DNA of 64,000 nt from Propionispira raffinosivorans DSM 20765 (GTDB lineage Bacteria > Bacillota > Negativicutes > Selenomonadales > Selenomonadaceae), in NCBI RefSeq assembly GCF_000381065.1, contig NZ_KB905840.1:124001-188000 (forward strand), given 5' to 3'. Below, in pieces: positions 11,099-20,353 of this stretch. A program made the position numbers and the translations under genes. The notes beneath the pieces are model-generated. The model was not told the DNA's origin. It saw only the letters and a program-made list of their open reading frames with translations, and searched no databases. Each line of letters opens with the position of its first letter. Within the stretch, counting starts at the first letter, position 1.

Positions 11099-11110
11099 GG
11101 AGGAAATACC

Positions 11111-11437
11111 ATGAACGGATATGTTTTTTTAGGTCTGGCAATTTTGCTAGAAATTTTTTCAACCTCAATGTTAAAAGCTTCAGATGGGTTTACTAAAATG
11201 CTGCCCAGTTTTGTTTTTGCGGCTGGTATGGGATTATCATTTTATGCTTTTTCACAGGCATTGCAACTCATTCCACTCAGTATTGCTTATGCAATCTGGT
11301 CCGGGGCGGGAACGGCGCTAACGGCAGTGATTGCGGTGTTGATTTGGAAAGAGTCAATTAATATTTATACAGCTATCGGAATTGTTTTAATCATTAGTGG
11401 TGTTGCTTTACTTAATATTAAGGGCACTGTTCATTGA
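11111..11437 (+). CDS. Small multidrug resistance (SMR) family transporter
   Basis: 108 residues with four predicted membrane helices. It has the membrane-embedded Glu in helix 1 (LAILLEIFSTSMLK) and the helix 3 signature SIAYAIWSGAGTAL, which places it with the EmrE/QacC subgroup of proton-coupled drug exporters, a family that functions as a dimer. The ATG is preceded by GGGAGG. It appears to be transcribed alone, with a structured leader upstream and a palindromic repeat element after it. Confidence 0.93.
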   Translation: MNGYVFLGLAILLEIFSTSMLKASDGFTKMLPSFVFAAGMGLSFYAFSQALQLIPLSIAYAIWSGAGTALTAVIAVLIWKESINIYTAIGIVLIISGVALLNIKGTVH

Positions 11438-11460
11438 CAGATTTTAATATTCATGGCTGT

Positions 11461-11612
11461 TAACGCAATATATATTATATAAGTTGCATGAAATATTCTA
11501 TAAGACAATCGTCAGGAATGGGGTATAGGGCTCCGTGGCGTTACGGAGGAAGCAAACGATGCTCTATATCCCATTTTTGGCAGACTGATAGACTGGATAT
11601 TATTATATCTAA
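11461..11612 (-). repeat. Palindromic intergenic repeat, copy A (inverted orientation)
   Basis: This block between the SMR gene and msrA is the reverse complement of the elements at 16090-16235 and 17154-17303. The core has arms AATGGGGTATAGGG (11517-11530) and CTCTATATCCCATT (11562-11575) with an inner hairpin CTCCGT/ACGGAG (11531-11548). The outer flank GGCAGACTGATAGACTGG is also shared. It carries no gene. Confidence 0.85.
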
Positions 11613-11637
11613 GGCGAAAAGGGGAGCGTGAATCCAG

Positions 11638-12138
11638 ATGGATCAAGAAACTAAAGGGCATTTATGGCTGGCTGGTGGATGCTTCTGGGGTGTGGAAGCA
11701 TATATCGAAAAAATAAGTGGTGTGCTAAAAACGAATGTTGGTTATGCGAATGGTCATACGGAAAATCCTACGTATGAGGAAGTTTGTTCAGGGACTACAG
11801 GTCATGCTGAAACTGTCTATGTTGAATATGACCGTCAGCAGCTCACACTTTCAACTTTGTTACATTATTTTTTTACTGTTATCAATCCAACTACTTTAAA
11901 TCAACAAGGTTATGATGTAGGCATACAGTATCGTACTGGTATCTATTACAAGGATATAGCGGATAAAACGGTTATCGAACAGATTATTTGCCAAGAACAG
12001 TTAAAATATAAGATACCAATTGTCACGGAAGTTTTGCCACTGCTCAATTATTATGTGGCGGAAGAATATCATCAAAAATATCTGCAAAAAAACCCGAAGG
12101 GGTATTGTCATATCAATTTAAATCAAACACCAGAGTAG
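11638..12138 (+). CDS. msrA: Peptide methionine sulfoxide reductase A
   Basis: 166 residues with the catalytic motif GGCFWGVE (Cys15), the GYANG signature and the conserved [10 protein letters not shown] and [14 protein letters not shown] blocks. MsrA reduces methionine-S-sulfoxide in proteins, using thioredoxin. It is slightly short at the C-terminus, ending soon after the [17 protein letters not shown] block that many MsrA share. AAGGGGAG lies upstream of the ATG. No msrB is fused or adjacent. Confidence 0.96.
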   Translation: MDQETKGHLWLAGGCFWGVEAYIEKISGVLKTNVGYANGHTENPTYEEVCSGTTGHAETVYVEYDRQQLTLSTLLHYFFTVINPTTLNQQGYDVGIQYRTGIYYKDIADKTVIEQIICQEQLKYKIPIVTEVLPLLNYYVAEEYHQKYLQKNPKGYCHINLNQTPE

Positions 12139-12170
12139 TTATAGTTTTTAGTAGATAAGAGTCGTTCATA

Positions 12171-12214
12171 AAAAAAGCCGTCATTTGGACTATTCGCAAA
12201 TGACGGCTTTTTTT
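12171..12214. terminator. Bidirectional terminator between msrA and dcuC
   Basis: A perfect stem (GCCGTCATTTG with its complement) has an A-run on the left and a T-run on the right, so it can end both convergent transcripts. Confidence 0.9.
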
Positions 12215-12228
12215 GAAAAATCAGTTTT

Positions 12229-13449
12229 CTATATGTATAAAAGTAAAATCATCGTAGAAAAAAGTGCTATTATCATGCCAGGGGCATTTCTTTTTGCTGT
12301 TTCCATCGGGGAAACACCAGCTAAGGCTGCACAGATAATCATGCCACCGGCAACTGGAGACATGGTACGTCCGAGAGCCCCGCCAATTGCAGCCATGCTA
12401 CCCATACTCATCGGCGATAAACCAAAATCTGCAGCATGAATTGTTACAGCTTTGTTGAAGGCCACAGAGGCTGCATCACCAGATCCGCTCATGACACCAA
12501 GCAAAAATGGTCCGATACCAGAACTTAGTTTTGCAATCGAAGGAACATCAATCATGAGCCCAATCAAAGCTTGTATCATGCCCATGGATTGCAGACCATT
12601 GACGAATACCAATGCACAAATAATGATTCCGAAAACATGACCGAAGGCATCACCGGCACCATGCCAAAACTCTTTTGATATTTCTTGCGGATTGGTGCGG
12701 GTAACAAAAAAAGCACAAAATACACCAATGATCATGGCATGTGAAATTGAGAAAGGTTTGAATAATGGGATAATACCCATATTGCCAGTTACTAAGATGA
12801 AAATCGGAATAAGTGGTACAACAGCATAATGATATTTTATTTTAAAAGATGGTTGTTCAGAGTCTGGAATCATATTAGGCATAACATAGCCAGTATGTTC
12901 GTTTTTTAAATAAGCAATGATCCATAAACTGACAGCACCGATTATGCCTGAAAGCAACAATGCAAAGAAATGATTGCCGACAATATCTACCGGTGTAGCA
13001 TCAGCAACGCTGACAATCAGCGCAACTTGGGGATATCCTGGATTAAACATGGCACCATAGGTACCGGCATAAATACAGGCTCCGGCAATGGCCGGGTGAA
13101 TGCCGGCAGCCATCATCAATGGAATGAGGATGGCACCGACGGCCGCCGAACAGCCAGCAGAACTTGTAATTGATACATTAATGAATAACGTTACCAAGAC
13201 GGAGGCCGGAATCAATAAAGGTCCGGCTTTTCGTAGTGGTTTAATCAATAAATTAATTAAATGTTTATCACATTGCGTTAATTTCATGACCATGGCAAAA
13301 CCCATGACCGCAATAATGGATTCGAATAATTTGGTTTCATGCATGGATTGAGAAAAGGCAGAAAATGGAGCAAAAAATTGCCCCCCAATGAAAGACATTA
13401 TAACCCCAGAACAAAATAATATCATGCGGGTTTCATAGCGTTTTACCAA
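12229..13449 (-). CDS. dcuC: DcuC-family C4-dicarboxylate/anion transporter, apparent 5' frameshift
   Basis: A very hydrophobic ion-transporter-superfamily protein with about 11-12 membrane segments. Family-like stretches include SSAGCSAAVGAILIPLM, IYAGTYGAMFNPGYP and GSGDAASVAFNKAV. In frame it can only begin at a TTG (13449). A better start, ATG at 13493 with AAGGAG 10 bases upstream, opens a frame MMMILGICVLLATIYW that stops just where the TTG frame begins. Loss of one T in the TATTGG region would explain this. It follows the aconitase-family gene by about 50 bp and is probably its co-transcribed carrier for a di- or tricarboxylate. Whether the gene is functional depends on the frameshift being real. 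Confidence 0.85.
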   Translation of the reverse strand: MVKRYETRMILFCSGVIMSFIGGQFFAPFSAFSQSMHETKLFESIIAVMGFAMVMKLTQCDKHLINLLIKPLRKAGPLLIPASVLVTLFINVSITSSAGCSAAVGAILIPLMMAAGIHPAIAGACIYAGTYGAMFNPGYPQVALIVSVADATPVDIVGNHFFALLLSGIIGAVSLWIIAYLKNEHTGYVMPNMIPDSEQPSFKIKYHYAVVPLIPIFILVTGNMGIIPLFKPFSISHAMIIGVFCAFFVTRTNPQEISKEFWHGAGDAFGHVFGIIICALVFVNGLQSMGMIQALIGLMIDVPSIAKLSSGIGPFLLGVMSGSGDAASVAFNKAVTIHAADFGLSPMSMGSMAAIGGALGRTMSPVAGGMIICAALAGVSPMETAKRNAPGMIIALFSTMILLLYI

Positions 13450-13545
13450 TAAATAGTAGCGAGTAGGACACAGATTCCTAAGATCATCATCATAATGAGT
13501 ATTCTCCTTACTATAGTTTAATACCGTAGAAAAAAAGCTGGTTCA

Positions 13546-15858
13546 TTATTTCTTATTGTAGTAATTGATTAGGCAGCCATCGGCAATAATTTGTCGTTCT
13601 CCGGCTGATAAATTTTCTAGCTTTAAGGTTACTGGAATTCGCTGACTGTGTTTGACGATTTCGCCTTGTACGGTTGTTTTTTCGCTGTTGATCGCTTCGC
13701 GAATACCGGCGATATAAATTAAATCGTCATCTTCTAAAAGTAGGAGGTCTTTTTGATCCATCGTAAAGGGAATCATCCCCCAATTGATTAAATTGCTGCG
13801 ATAACGTTTGGTGGCATATTCTACAGCGATATTGGCATCACCGCCTAAAACACGTTGACAAGAAGCAGCTTGTTCTCTGGCAGAACCATCACCTGGTTTG
13901 ATAGCTACGATAACACTGCCAATGCCAGTTGAAAGCATCTGTTCACGGGTGTGATTCGGAAAAGCTTTGTTAAACAGCGGGATTATAGCACTAACCGTTG
14001 TTTTTTCTTCTAGTATTTGTTGACGCTGTATTTCTTCTTTTTGTACGGTTTTGGCGTGATTTACATATTCTGGTATTTTACGTGATAAGGTAAATTCCGC
14101 TAGTCTCAATGGATTGGAGCGGTAGGACGAGGTTTCGCCGGATGGAATCAGTTCATCGGTGGTGGTGACAGCATCATGGATAACAGCACAAACTTTAAGC
14201 AGCAGGTTATCAGGCAGAGACCGTATTTTTGGCCAAGCAATGATATTAGGTCCAGTGATAAGTTCTTCTTGTTCATCTGCCTTAGAAAACCCCTGATATA
14301 CACGATTTTCATAGATTTGGCTCGTATACGTATACTCAGGAATCGTGATCGTTTCCTCGGAAGCAGCTGTGAGTAGACCACCATTTTTAGCGGTGGCAGC
14401 AATAGAACGTGCATCCATTAAAGCTACATAGGATATTTGATCGTCCGCTGGTTTTGAACCTTCACGATGTGGGAAATTACGCGTTGTATGGCGGATACTG
14501 AAAGCGTTGTTAGCAGGCACATCACCAGCACCAAAACATGGACCGCAGAAGGCCGATCGGATGGTAGTTCCAGCCAGTGTCAAATCAGAAATAGTACCAT
14601 TTTTCATCAATTCAAAGAAAATTGGCTGACTGGCAGGATAGACGCTGAGATCAAAGCTGTTTAATGGAGTTGGACCCAGAATTTTGGCAGCGGATACTAA
14701 ATTTTCATAGGAACCACCAGCACAACCAGCAATAATTCCCTGATCAACTTTTAACTTGCCATTTTGCAGTTTATCCAGTAAGTTGACTTTAATATGGGGA
14801 TTTTCAATTTGCTGCTTAACTTGTATTTCGATTTGGCGTAAAATATCAGCGGCATTGGCATTGACTTCGGCAATTGTATAAACATTGCTTGGATGAAATG
14901 GCATAGCGATAACCGGTTCAATTTTAGCTAAATCTACTTCCACGACACCGTTGTAATACGTTATGTCATTTGGCTGCATTTGTTGGTAGTCTTCAGAACG
15001 TCCATGAATTTTATAATACGATTCAGTTTTTTCATCGGTACACCAGATTGAACTCAAGCAAGTGGTTTCCGTTGTCATCACATCGATGCCGTTACGGAAA
15101 TCCATACTGAGATTGTGAATACCAGGACCGACAAATTCCATGACTTTGTTTTTGACATATCCTTTCTTAAATACAGCTTTAATGATAGTTAGGGCAATAT
15201 CCTGTGGTCCGACATTTGCTGCGGGAGTTCCTTTCAAATAAATGGCGATGACTTCTGGGTACTTTATATCATAGGTATGGCTCAGGAGTTGCTTTACAAT
15301 TTCTCCACCGCCTTCGCCAACCGCCATTGTTCCTAAAGCTCCATAACGGGTATGGCTGTCAGAACCAAGGATCATTTTGCCGCAACTGGCCATAGTTTCA
15401 CGCATAAATTGATGGATAACAGCTTGATGCGGCGGTACAAAAATCCCACCAAATTTTTTCGCTGCGGAATAACCAAAAACATGATCATCTTCATTTATGG
15501 TTCCACCGACAGCACACAGGGTGTTATGGCAATTGGTTAGTACATAGGGTACAGGAAATTTTTTCAGACCGCTGGCAATGGCTGTTTGTAAAATACCGAC
15601 AAATGTAATATCGTGAGAAGCTAAGGCATCAAATTTAATTTGCAAATTCTGGATGTTGTTGCTAGTATTGTGTTGTTTTAAAATTTGATAAGACATTGTT
15701 CCGGCAAGTGCTTTTTCTTTTTGGGGTGAAGCTTGGAGCGGGTTTAAACCATCGGTAGTTAATCGCTGATTTAAGTTATCTAGATCTAAGTTGTTATTTT
15801 CCTTAATTAACAGTTGACCACGCAATAGATAGGCGCCTGTATCGAATAATTTGATCAT
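13546..15858 (-). CDS. Aconitase-family hydratase (YbhJ-like)
   Basis: 770 residues covering all four aconitase domains. The iron-sulfur ligands are visible as one Cys in [10 protein letters not shown] (about residue 377) and two in [10 protein letters not shown] (about 437-440). [18 protein letters not shown] is the conserved substrate-binding region, and the swivel domain ends with NWGMIPFT. It resembles the uncharacterised hydratase YbhJ more than AcnA/AcnB or LeuCD. Expected chemistry is reversible hydration/dehydration of a tricarboxylate or related acid. Its divergent neighbour is a citrate lyase operon and its downstream partner a DcuC carrier, so aconitate, isocitrate, mesaconate or citraconate are candidate substrates. 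Confidence 0.88.
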   Translation of the reverse strand: MIKLFDTGAYLLRGQLLIKENNNLDLDNLNQRLTTDGLNPLQASPQKEKALAGTMSYQILKQHNTSNNIQNLQIKFDALASHDITFVGILQTAIASGLKKFPVPYVLTNCHNTLCAVGGTINEDDHVFGYSAAKKFGGIFVPPHQAVIHQFMRETMASCGKMILGSDSHTRYGALGTMAVGEGGGEIVKQLLSHTYDIKYPEVIAIYLKGTPAANVGPQDIALTIIKAVFKKGYVKNKVMEFVGPGIHNLSMDFRNGIDVMTTETTCLSSIWCTDEKTESYYKIHGRSEDYQQMQPNDITYYNGVVEVDLAKIEPVIAMPFHPSNVYTIAEVNANAADILRQIEIQVKQQIENPHIKVNLLDKLQNGKLKVDQGIIAGCAGGSYENLVSAAKILGPTPLNSFDLSVYPASQPIFFELMKNGTISDLTLAGTTIRSAFCGPCFGAGDVPANNAFSIRHTTRNFPHREGSKPADDQISYVALMDARSIAATAKNGGLLTAASEETITIPEYTYTSQIYENRVYQGFSKADEQEELITGPNIIAWPKIRSLPDNLLLKVCAVIHDAVTTTDELIPSGETSSYRSNPLRLAEFTLSRKIPEYVNHAKTVQKEEIQRQQILEEKTTVSAIIPLFNKAFPNHTREQMLSTGIGSVIVAIKPGDGSAREQAASCQRVLGGDANIAVEYATKRYRSNLINWGMIPFTMDQKDLLLLEDDDLIYIAGIREAINSEKTTVQGEIVKHSQRIPVTLKLENLSAGERQIIADGCLINYYNKK

Positions 15859-15972
15859 AGGGTATACCTCCAGATTATTGTATATTTTAAATTGTTAGAT
15901 AGTTGATTTTATTCTGTCTTTAAGTATAAAGAGTAAATGGATGTTCAACCAATAGAGATAAGTTATTTCTAA

Positions 15973-16088
15973 GCATAAATATTTAGAATACTTTGCTACA
16001 TATTTATGCCGGTAATATGGCAGTTGGTAGTTTTTACACTTTGCTTGAGCAGGATATTTCAGTTTGAGTACGAAATCAAACTGAAATA
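15973..16088. promoter_or_regulatory. Two inverted repeats in the hydratase-LysR intergenic region
   Basis: GCATAAATAT (15973-15982) pairs with ATATTTATGC (16000-16009). TATTTCAGTTTGA (16055-16067) pairs perfectly with TCAAACTGAAATA (16076-16088). Both lie between divergent genes, where LysR operators are expected. The second is a strong 13-bp stem with an 8-base loop and no T-tract. Confidence 0.5.
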
Positions 16089-16089
16089 G

Positions 16090-16235
16090 ATCTATATATA
16101 ATGCATTAAATAAATTGCATCTAGCCTATTAGGCTACCTGGGGTATAGGGCATCGTTTGCTTCCTCCGTAACGCCACTCCTATCCCCATTCCTGACGATT
16201 GGCATATAAAATATTTAATTCAACTTATATATATT
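16090..16235 (+). repeat. Palindromic intergenic repeat, copy B
   Basis: It has the same order as copy C: a TATATATAATGCATTAAA outer flank, GGGGTATAGGG (16140-16150), CATCGTTTGCTTCCTCCGTAACGCCAC, a shortened right arm CCTATCCCCATT (16179-16190), then CCTGACGATTGGCATATAAAAT. The inner CGGAG segment is missing, so this copy is degraded. It lies immediately upstream of the LysR gene. Confidence 0.8.
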
Positions 16236-16243
16236 GAAGGGGA

Positions 16244-17146
16244 ATGAAAGGACTGCCGAAGCAAAATGATTCGGCTGGGTGTTTTATGGAAAATAAAGAT
16301 TGGGGTATTCTTTTAACTTTATATGATGAAAAAAATATAACAAAAGCGGCACAGATTTTATATATGTCACAACCAGCTCTTACTTCAAAAATCAAACATA
16401 TCGAGCAAGAATTAGGTGTGCAGCTGATTTTTCGCGATGCGCGAGGTATCCGTTTTACCCCGGAAGGTAACTATATGGTTAAAAAAGCAACGGAAATGGT
16501 AGCTCAGTTTGAAATAATCAAAAATGAGCTCAGCGGATTTTCCAATGAGCTTTCGGGAACGATTGAAATTTGTGCATCGCATTATTTTACGATGTATCGC
16601 CTGCCAAAAATATTGAAATTATTCAAGCAAAAATATCCAGATGCCGATTTTAAAGTGATGACGGATTGGTCTAAAAATTTATTTAGTATTGTCAATAGTA
16701 AAAAAGCACATATCGGGTTTGTAAATATTGATTATGGCGGATGTGAGCAAATGCACATGTTGTATGAAGAGCCCGTGTGTGTTACCGCCATGGAACCATT
16801 TGAATTAAAAGAACTGGTTAAATTGCCGCGTATTGAATATAAGCGTGACTATATATTAAAAATGCAGATCGATAAATGGTGGCGTAATAATTTTTCAGCC
16901 CCACCACTCATTAGCATGTATGTCGATAAAATCACAACATGTCGGGAAATGGTATCATATGGTCTTGGTTATGGTATATTGCCAGAGTTTATTATCCGTG
17001 ATATTCCAGATATTCATAAGGCTTATTTATTTGATAAGAACGGTGCTAAAATTACGCGCAAGACTTGGATGATTTACAACGAAGCAGATTTCAGTCTGCC
17101 AATACTGCCGATTTTTATTGAATTTGTAAAAAACATGCAATTTTAA
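16244..17146 (+). CDS. LysR-family transcriptional regulator (likely citrate-locus regulator)
   Basis: An N-terminal winged helix-turn-helix (LYDEKNITKAAQILYMSQPALTSKI) is followed by a periplasmic-binding-like effector domain; about 300 residues, the usual LTTR length. The ATG at 16244 has GAAGGGGA right before it. The ATG at 16286 (MENKDWG) gives the more usual LTTR N-terminus but a weaker ribosome binding site, so the start is uncertain. It lies between the hydratase-dcuC unit and citDEFXCG and probably controls one or both in response to a carboxylate. It is bracketed by direct copies B and C of the palindromic repeat. Confidence 0.9.
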   Translation: MKGLPKQNDSAGCFMENKDWGILLTLYDEKNITKAAQILYMSQPALTSKIKHIEQELGVQLIFRDARGIRFTPEGNYMVKKATEMVAQFEIIKNELSGFSNELSGTIEICASHYFTMYRLPKILKLFKQKYPDADFKVMTDWSKNLFSIVNSKKAHIGFVNIDYGGCEQMHMLYEEPVCVTAMEPFELKELVKLPRIEYKRDYILKMQIDKWWRNNFSAPPLISMYVDKITTCREMVSYGLGYGILPEFIIRDIPDIHKAYLFDKNGAKITRKTWMIYNEADFSLPILPIFIEFVKNMQF

Positions 17147-17153
17147 AATAAAC

Positions 17154-17303
17154 TATATAGAACGCATTAAAGAAATTGCATCCAGTCTATCAGTCTGCCA
17201 GGAATGGGGTATAGGGTATCGTTTGCTTCCTGCGTAACGCCACGGAGCCCTATACCCCATTCTTGACGATTGCCATATAAAATGTTTAATGCGTTTTATA
17301 TAT
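17154..17303 (+). repeat. Palindromic intergenic repeat, copy C (best preserved)
   Basis: The most complete copy. Outer arms AACGCATTAAA (17161-17171) and TTTAATGCGTT (17285-17295) are perfect complements. The inner arms GAATGGGGTATAGGG (17202-17216) and CCCTATACCCCATTC (17248-17262) form a perfect 15-bp stem. The ends are AT-rich. Size is about 150 bp and no ORF is present. The form fits a MITE-like or REP-type element. Confidence 0.85.
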
Positions 17304-17411
17304 GTCGCAGCGAAGGGGCACTTTGTCTAGATTTTTTTATTTTTCGATAAATGAGATAAATGATATTATCTGAATTTTCTATTGTAAACAATAACAAATC
17401 TTTATTTTTTT

Positions 17412-17459
17412 TATTCTGATAATTTGGCTATAATAAAAATATAAGTTATTTCATAACTT
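17412..17459 (+). promoter_or_regulatory. Probable cit operon promoter and small palindrome
   Basis: TATAAT (17429-17434) has only a T-run at the -35 position, suggesting dependence on an activator. AAGTTAT and ATAACTT (17443-17459) form a 7-bp inverted repeat with the T-N11-A form of LysR sites just downstream. The rest of 17304-17589 is AT-rich leader. Confidence 0.45.
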
Positions 17460-17589
17460 GCAAGTAGAATCAATTAAATCTCAGCCGTGATCTTTTATGA
17501 TTGATCTGATTATGGTCTGATGCATATTTTAGGGCAAAGAATTTGGCAATCGGCAATGATTGTACTTACGGAAAAGAAGGTGAATAGAG

Positions 17590-17880
17590 ATGGAGTTAAT
17601 CTCGAAAGGCAGAGCTGGAACGTTAGAATCTGGTGATATTTGTGTTGTTGTTGAAAAATGCAGTGATAAAGGCATTTTGATTGACTTAGACAGTTCCGTT
17701 GCTAGTCTATTTGGCAGAGAAATCAAAGCAGTAATTACGAAAACCATCCAAGATCTTGGTTTTACAAGTGGTGTTAAGGTTACAGCTACGGATAAAGGTG
17801 CATTAAATTGCACAATTGCAGCTAGAATAACAGCAGCTGTATATCGGGCGGCGGAAAGTACTGAATTTAGCTGGAAATAA
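17590..17880 (+). CDS. citD: Citrate lyase acyl carrier protein (gamma subunit)
   Basis: 96 residues with the prosthetic-group attachment Ser14 in AGTLESGDI, to which 2'-(5''-phosphoribosyl)-3'-dephospho-CoA is linked. It is the carrier of the citrate lyase complex and holds the acetyl thioester during turnover. It is the first gene of citDEFXCG and is preceded by AAGAAGGTG. Length and sequence are normal for the family. A citramalate lyase carrier would look the same. Confidence 0.96.
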   Translation: MELISKGRAGTLESGDICVVVEKCSDKGILIDLDSSVASLFGREIKAVITKTIQDLGFTSGVKVTATDKGALNCTIAARITAAVYRAAESTEFSWK

Positions 17881-17910
17881 CCAGCAGACAAAGGAAGGAA
17901 TGATCACAAG

Positions 17911-18813
17911 ATGGCTATTAAACAGAGATTGCGCAGAACGATGATGTTTATTCCCGGGAATAATCCGGGTATGATGCGTGATGCACATATATATGGTTCA
18001 GATTCATTGATGTTTGACTTGGAAGATGCAGTATCTATGGCGGAAAAAGATGCGGCTCGGCTGTTGGTGTTTAATGCACTAAAGACAATTGATTATGGCG
18101 ACATGGAAATTGTCGTTCGGATAAATCCGCTCAATACGCCTTATGGTAAAGCTGATATTGAAGCAATGGTGGTTGCTGGTGCGCATGTACTGCGTATGCC
18201 AAAAACGGAAACAGCAGAAGATATTACCGAATGTGAAGCTTATATCGCTGAAATGGAAGTAAAACATGGTATTCCAGTCGGCAGAACACTGATGATGGCA
18301 GCGATTGAAGGTGCTCTCGGAGTTATTAATGCTTATAAAATTGCTACCGCTTCCGATCGTTTAATTGGTATTGCTTTAGGTGCAGAAGATTATTGTGCGA
18401 ACTTAAAGGCAAATAGAACGAAATCGGGTATTGAACTGCAATTGGCTCGTGAAACAATTTTGGTTGCTGCTCGTGCTGCCGGAATTGATGCGCTCGATAC
18501 CGTGTTCTCCGATGTAAATGATGAAGAACAGTTGATTTATGAAGCACAATTGGTAAAAGACATGGGATTTGACGGAAAATCTGTTATAAATCCTCGTCAG
18601 ATCGGACCGGTACATAAGGTTTTTGCTCCTACGGAAAAAGCAATTGAAAAAGCAAAACGTATTATTGCCGCGATCAAAGAAGCCGAAGCAAAAGGCTCAG
18701 GTGTTATCAGCTTAAATGGTAAAATGGTCGACAGACCAGTTGTAATTCGTGCCGAACGCACAATTGAACTGGCGATTGCATCTGGTGTTTTATTACCAGA
18801 GGAGGTAGAGTAA
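17911..18813 (+). CDS. citE: Citrate (pro-3S)-lyase beta subunit
   Basis: 300 residues with the HpcH/HpaI-like TIM-barrel features RRTMMFIPGNNPGMM, SLMFDLEDAV and the Mg-binding region GIALGAEDYCANL. It cleaves citryl-ACP to acetyl-ACP and oxaloacetate. It lies 30 bp after citD and its stop overlaps the citF start (TAATG). The complete set of neighbours supports a real lyase rather than a free-standing CitE-like protein. Confidence 0.96.
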   Translation: MAIKQRLRRTMMFIPGNNPGMMRDAHIYGSDSLMFDLEDAVSMAEKDAARLLVFNALKTIDYGDMEIVVRINPLNTPYGKADIEAMVVAGAHVLRMPKTETAEDITECEAYIAEMEVKHGIPVGRTLMMAAIEGALGVINAYKIATASDRLIGIALGAEDYCANLKANRTKSGIELQLARETILVAARAAGIDALDTVFSDVNDEEQLIYEAQLVKDMGFDGKSVINPRQIGPVHKVFAPTEKAIEKAKRIIAAIKEAEAKGSGVISLNGKMVDRPVVIRAERTIELAIASGVLLPEEVE

Positions 18814-20348
18814 TGAAAAACGGAATCAATCATGAAGTTTCAGCAGACTTACTCAAGCATTTGGGATTAGAATTTTATAGCGAACCAGAACAGGGCAAAG
18901 ATTGCTCTACATTAAATGAACGCCTTTTGAAAAATGGTAAGTTTCTTACTTCTTTAGAAGAAGCAATCAAAAAATCAGGCTTGAAAGATGGTATGACAAT
19001 TTCATTTCATCATCATTTTCGCGATGGTGACTATATTTTAAACATGGTTTTGGATACATTGGCTAAAATGGGTTTCAAAAATTTAACGGTTGCATCATCA
19101 AGCCTTTCGAGTGCTCATGCACCATTGATTGAGCATATCAAAAGTGGTGTTGTAAGCAAAATTGAAAGTTCTGGGATGCGCGGCGATTTAGCCGATGCAA
19201 TTTCGCATGGGTTAATGAAAGAACCAGTTATTTTCCGTAGTCACGGTGGCCGTGCCGCAGCGATTGCGAATGGTAGTTTGCATATTGATGTTGCTTTTCT
19301 CGGGGCTCCATCGGCGGATGTTGTAGGCAATTCCAGTGGTGTTTATACAAATGAAGAAGGTAAATCAATCTGTGGTTCTTTGGGTTATGCTAAAGTTGAT
19401 GCACGTTATGCGGATAAAACAATAATTCTTACGGATAATGTGGTTTCGTTTCCAAACTCTCCAGCATCAATTCCAGCAACGGATGTTGATTATGTTGTGA
19501 AAGTGGATGCAGTGGGGGATTCCAGCAAAATTTCTTCAGGAGCTACTCGTTTTACCAAAAATCCACGTGATCTACTAATTGCGGAAAATGCTGCAAAAGT
19601 TATTCAAGAATCTGGCTATTTTAAAGATGGCTTTTCCATACAAACCGGTTCCGGCGGAGCAGCACTTGCGGTTACACGTTTTATTACCGATGAGATGATC
19701 AAGCGTAATATCAAGGCTCGTTTTGCACTTGGCGGGATTACTGGTCAAATTGTGAAATTATATGAAGAAGGTTTGATTGGGAAAATTCTTGATGTACAGG
19801 GCTTTGATACAATCGCTGCTGAATCCTTGCGCGATAATAAAGATCATATTGAAATTGATGGCAATCAGTATGCAAATCCATTTAATGAAGGCTCGGCAAT
19901 CCATCAGCTTGATATTGTTATTTTATCGGCATTAGAAGTTGATGTGAACTTTAATGTTAATGTGTTGACTGGTTCAGATGGGGTTATTCGCGGTGCGATC
20001 GGTGGACATCCAGACACAGCTAGTAAAGCCGCATTAACCGTATTGGTGTCGCCTGTTATTCGTGGCCGTATTCCTTGTATCTTAGACAAGGTAAATACGC
20101 TTGTTACACCTGGTTCTGTTTGTGATGTACTGGTTACGGATCAGGGAGTTGCTGTAAATCCTAGTCGTCCGGAAATCAAAGCGAGATTGATAAAAGCTGG
20201 CTTGAAAATAACAACAATTGAAGAACTTAAAGAAAGTGCTGAAAAAGTTGTTGGTAAACCGGATGCTTTGCAGTTTAAAGACAAAGTCGTTGGCGTTGTT
20301 ACGCATCCTGATGGTCGCGTATTAGATGTGATTCATGAAGTGAAGTAG
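18813..20348 (+). CDS. citF: Citrate lyase alpha subunit (citrate:acetyl-ACP transferase)
   Basis: 511 residues, the family length, with the CoA-transferase-like fold. Conserved blocks include ISFHHHFRDGDYI, RSHGGRAAAI, FSIQTGSGGAALAV and HPDTASKAALTVLVSP. It exchanges the acetyl group on the carrier for citrate to form citryl-ACP. The ATG overlaps the citE stop and GGAGGTAG lies just upstream, so translation is coupled. Confidence 0.97.
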   Translation: MKNGINHEVSADLLKHLGLEFYSEPEQGKDCSTLNERLLKNGKFLTSLEEAIKKSGLKDGMTISFHHHFRDGDYILNMVLDTLAKMGFKNLTVASSSLSSAHAPLIEHIKSGVVSKIESSGMRGDLADAISHGLMKEPVIFRSHGGRAAAIANGSLHIDVAFLGAPSADVVGNSSGVYTNEEGKSICGSLGYAKVDARYADKTIILTDNVVSFPNSPASIPATDVDYVVKVDAVGDSSKISSGATRFTKNPRDLLIAENAAKVIQESGYFKDGFSIQTGSGGAALAVTRFITDEMIKRNIKARFALGGITGQIVKLYEEGLIGKILDVQGFDTIAAESLRDNKDHIEIDGNQYANPFNEGSAIHQLDIVILSALEVDVNFNVNVLTGSDGVIRGAIGGHPDTASKAALTVLVSPVIRGRIPCILDKVNTLVTPGSVCDVLVTDQGVAVNPSRPEIKARLIKAGLKITTIEELKESAEKVVGKPDALQFKDKVVGVVTHPDGRVLDVIHEVK

Positions 20349-20353
20349 TCGTT

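Noticed and set aside
11011..11110. Guanidine-II (mini-ykkC) riboswitch before the SMR gene
   Set aside because: Two hairpins with ACGR loops are not present; the single stem found differs.
11461..17303. CRISPR array formed by the three similar repeats
   Set aside because: The copies are about 150 bp, far apart, of mixed orientation and have genes rather than spacers between them.
16090..17303. Composite transposon carrying the LysR gene
   Set aside because: No transposase or clear target-site duplication is visible; only non-coding repeats flank the gene.
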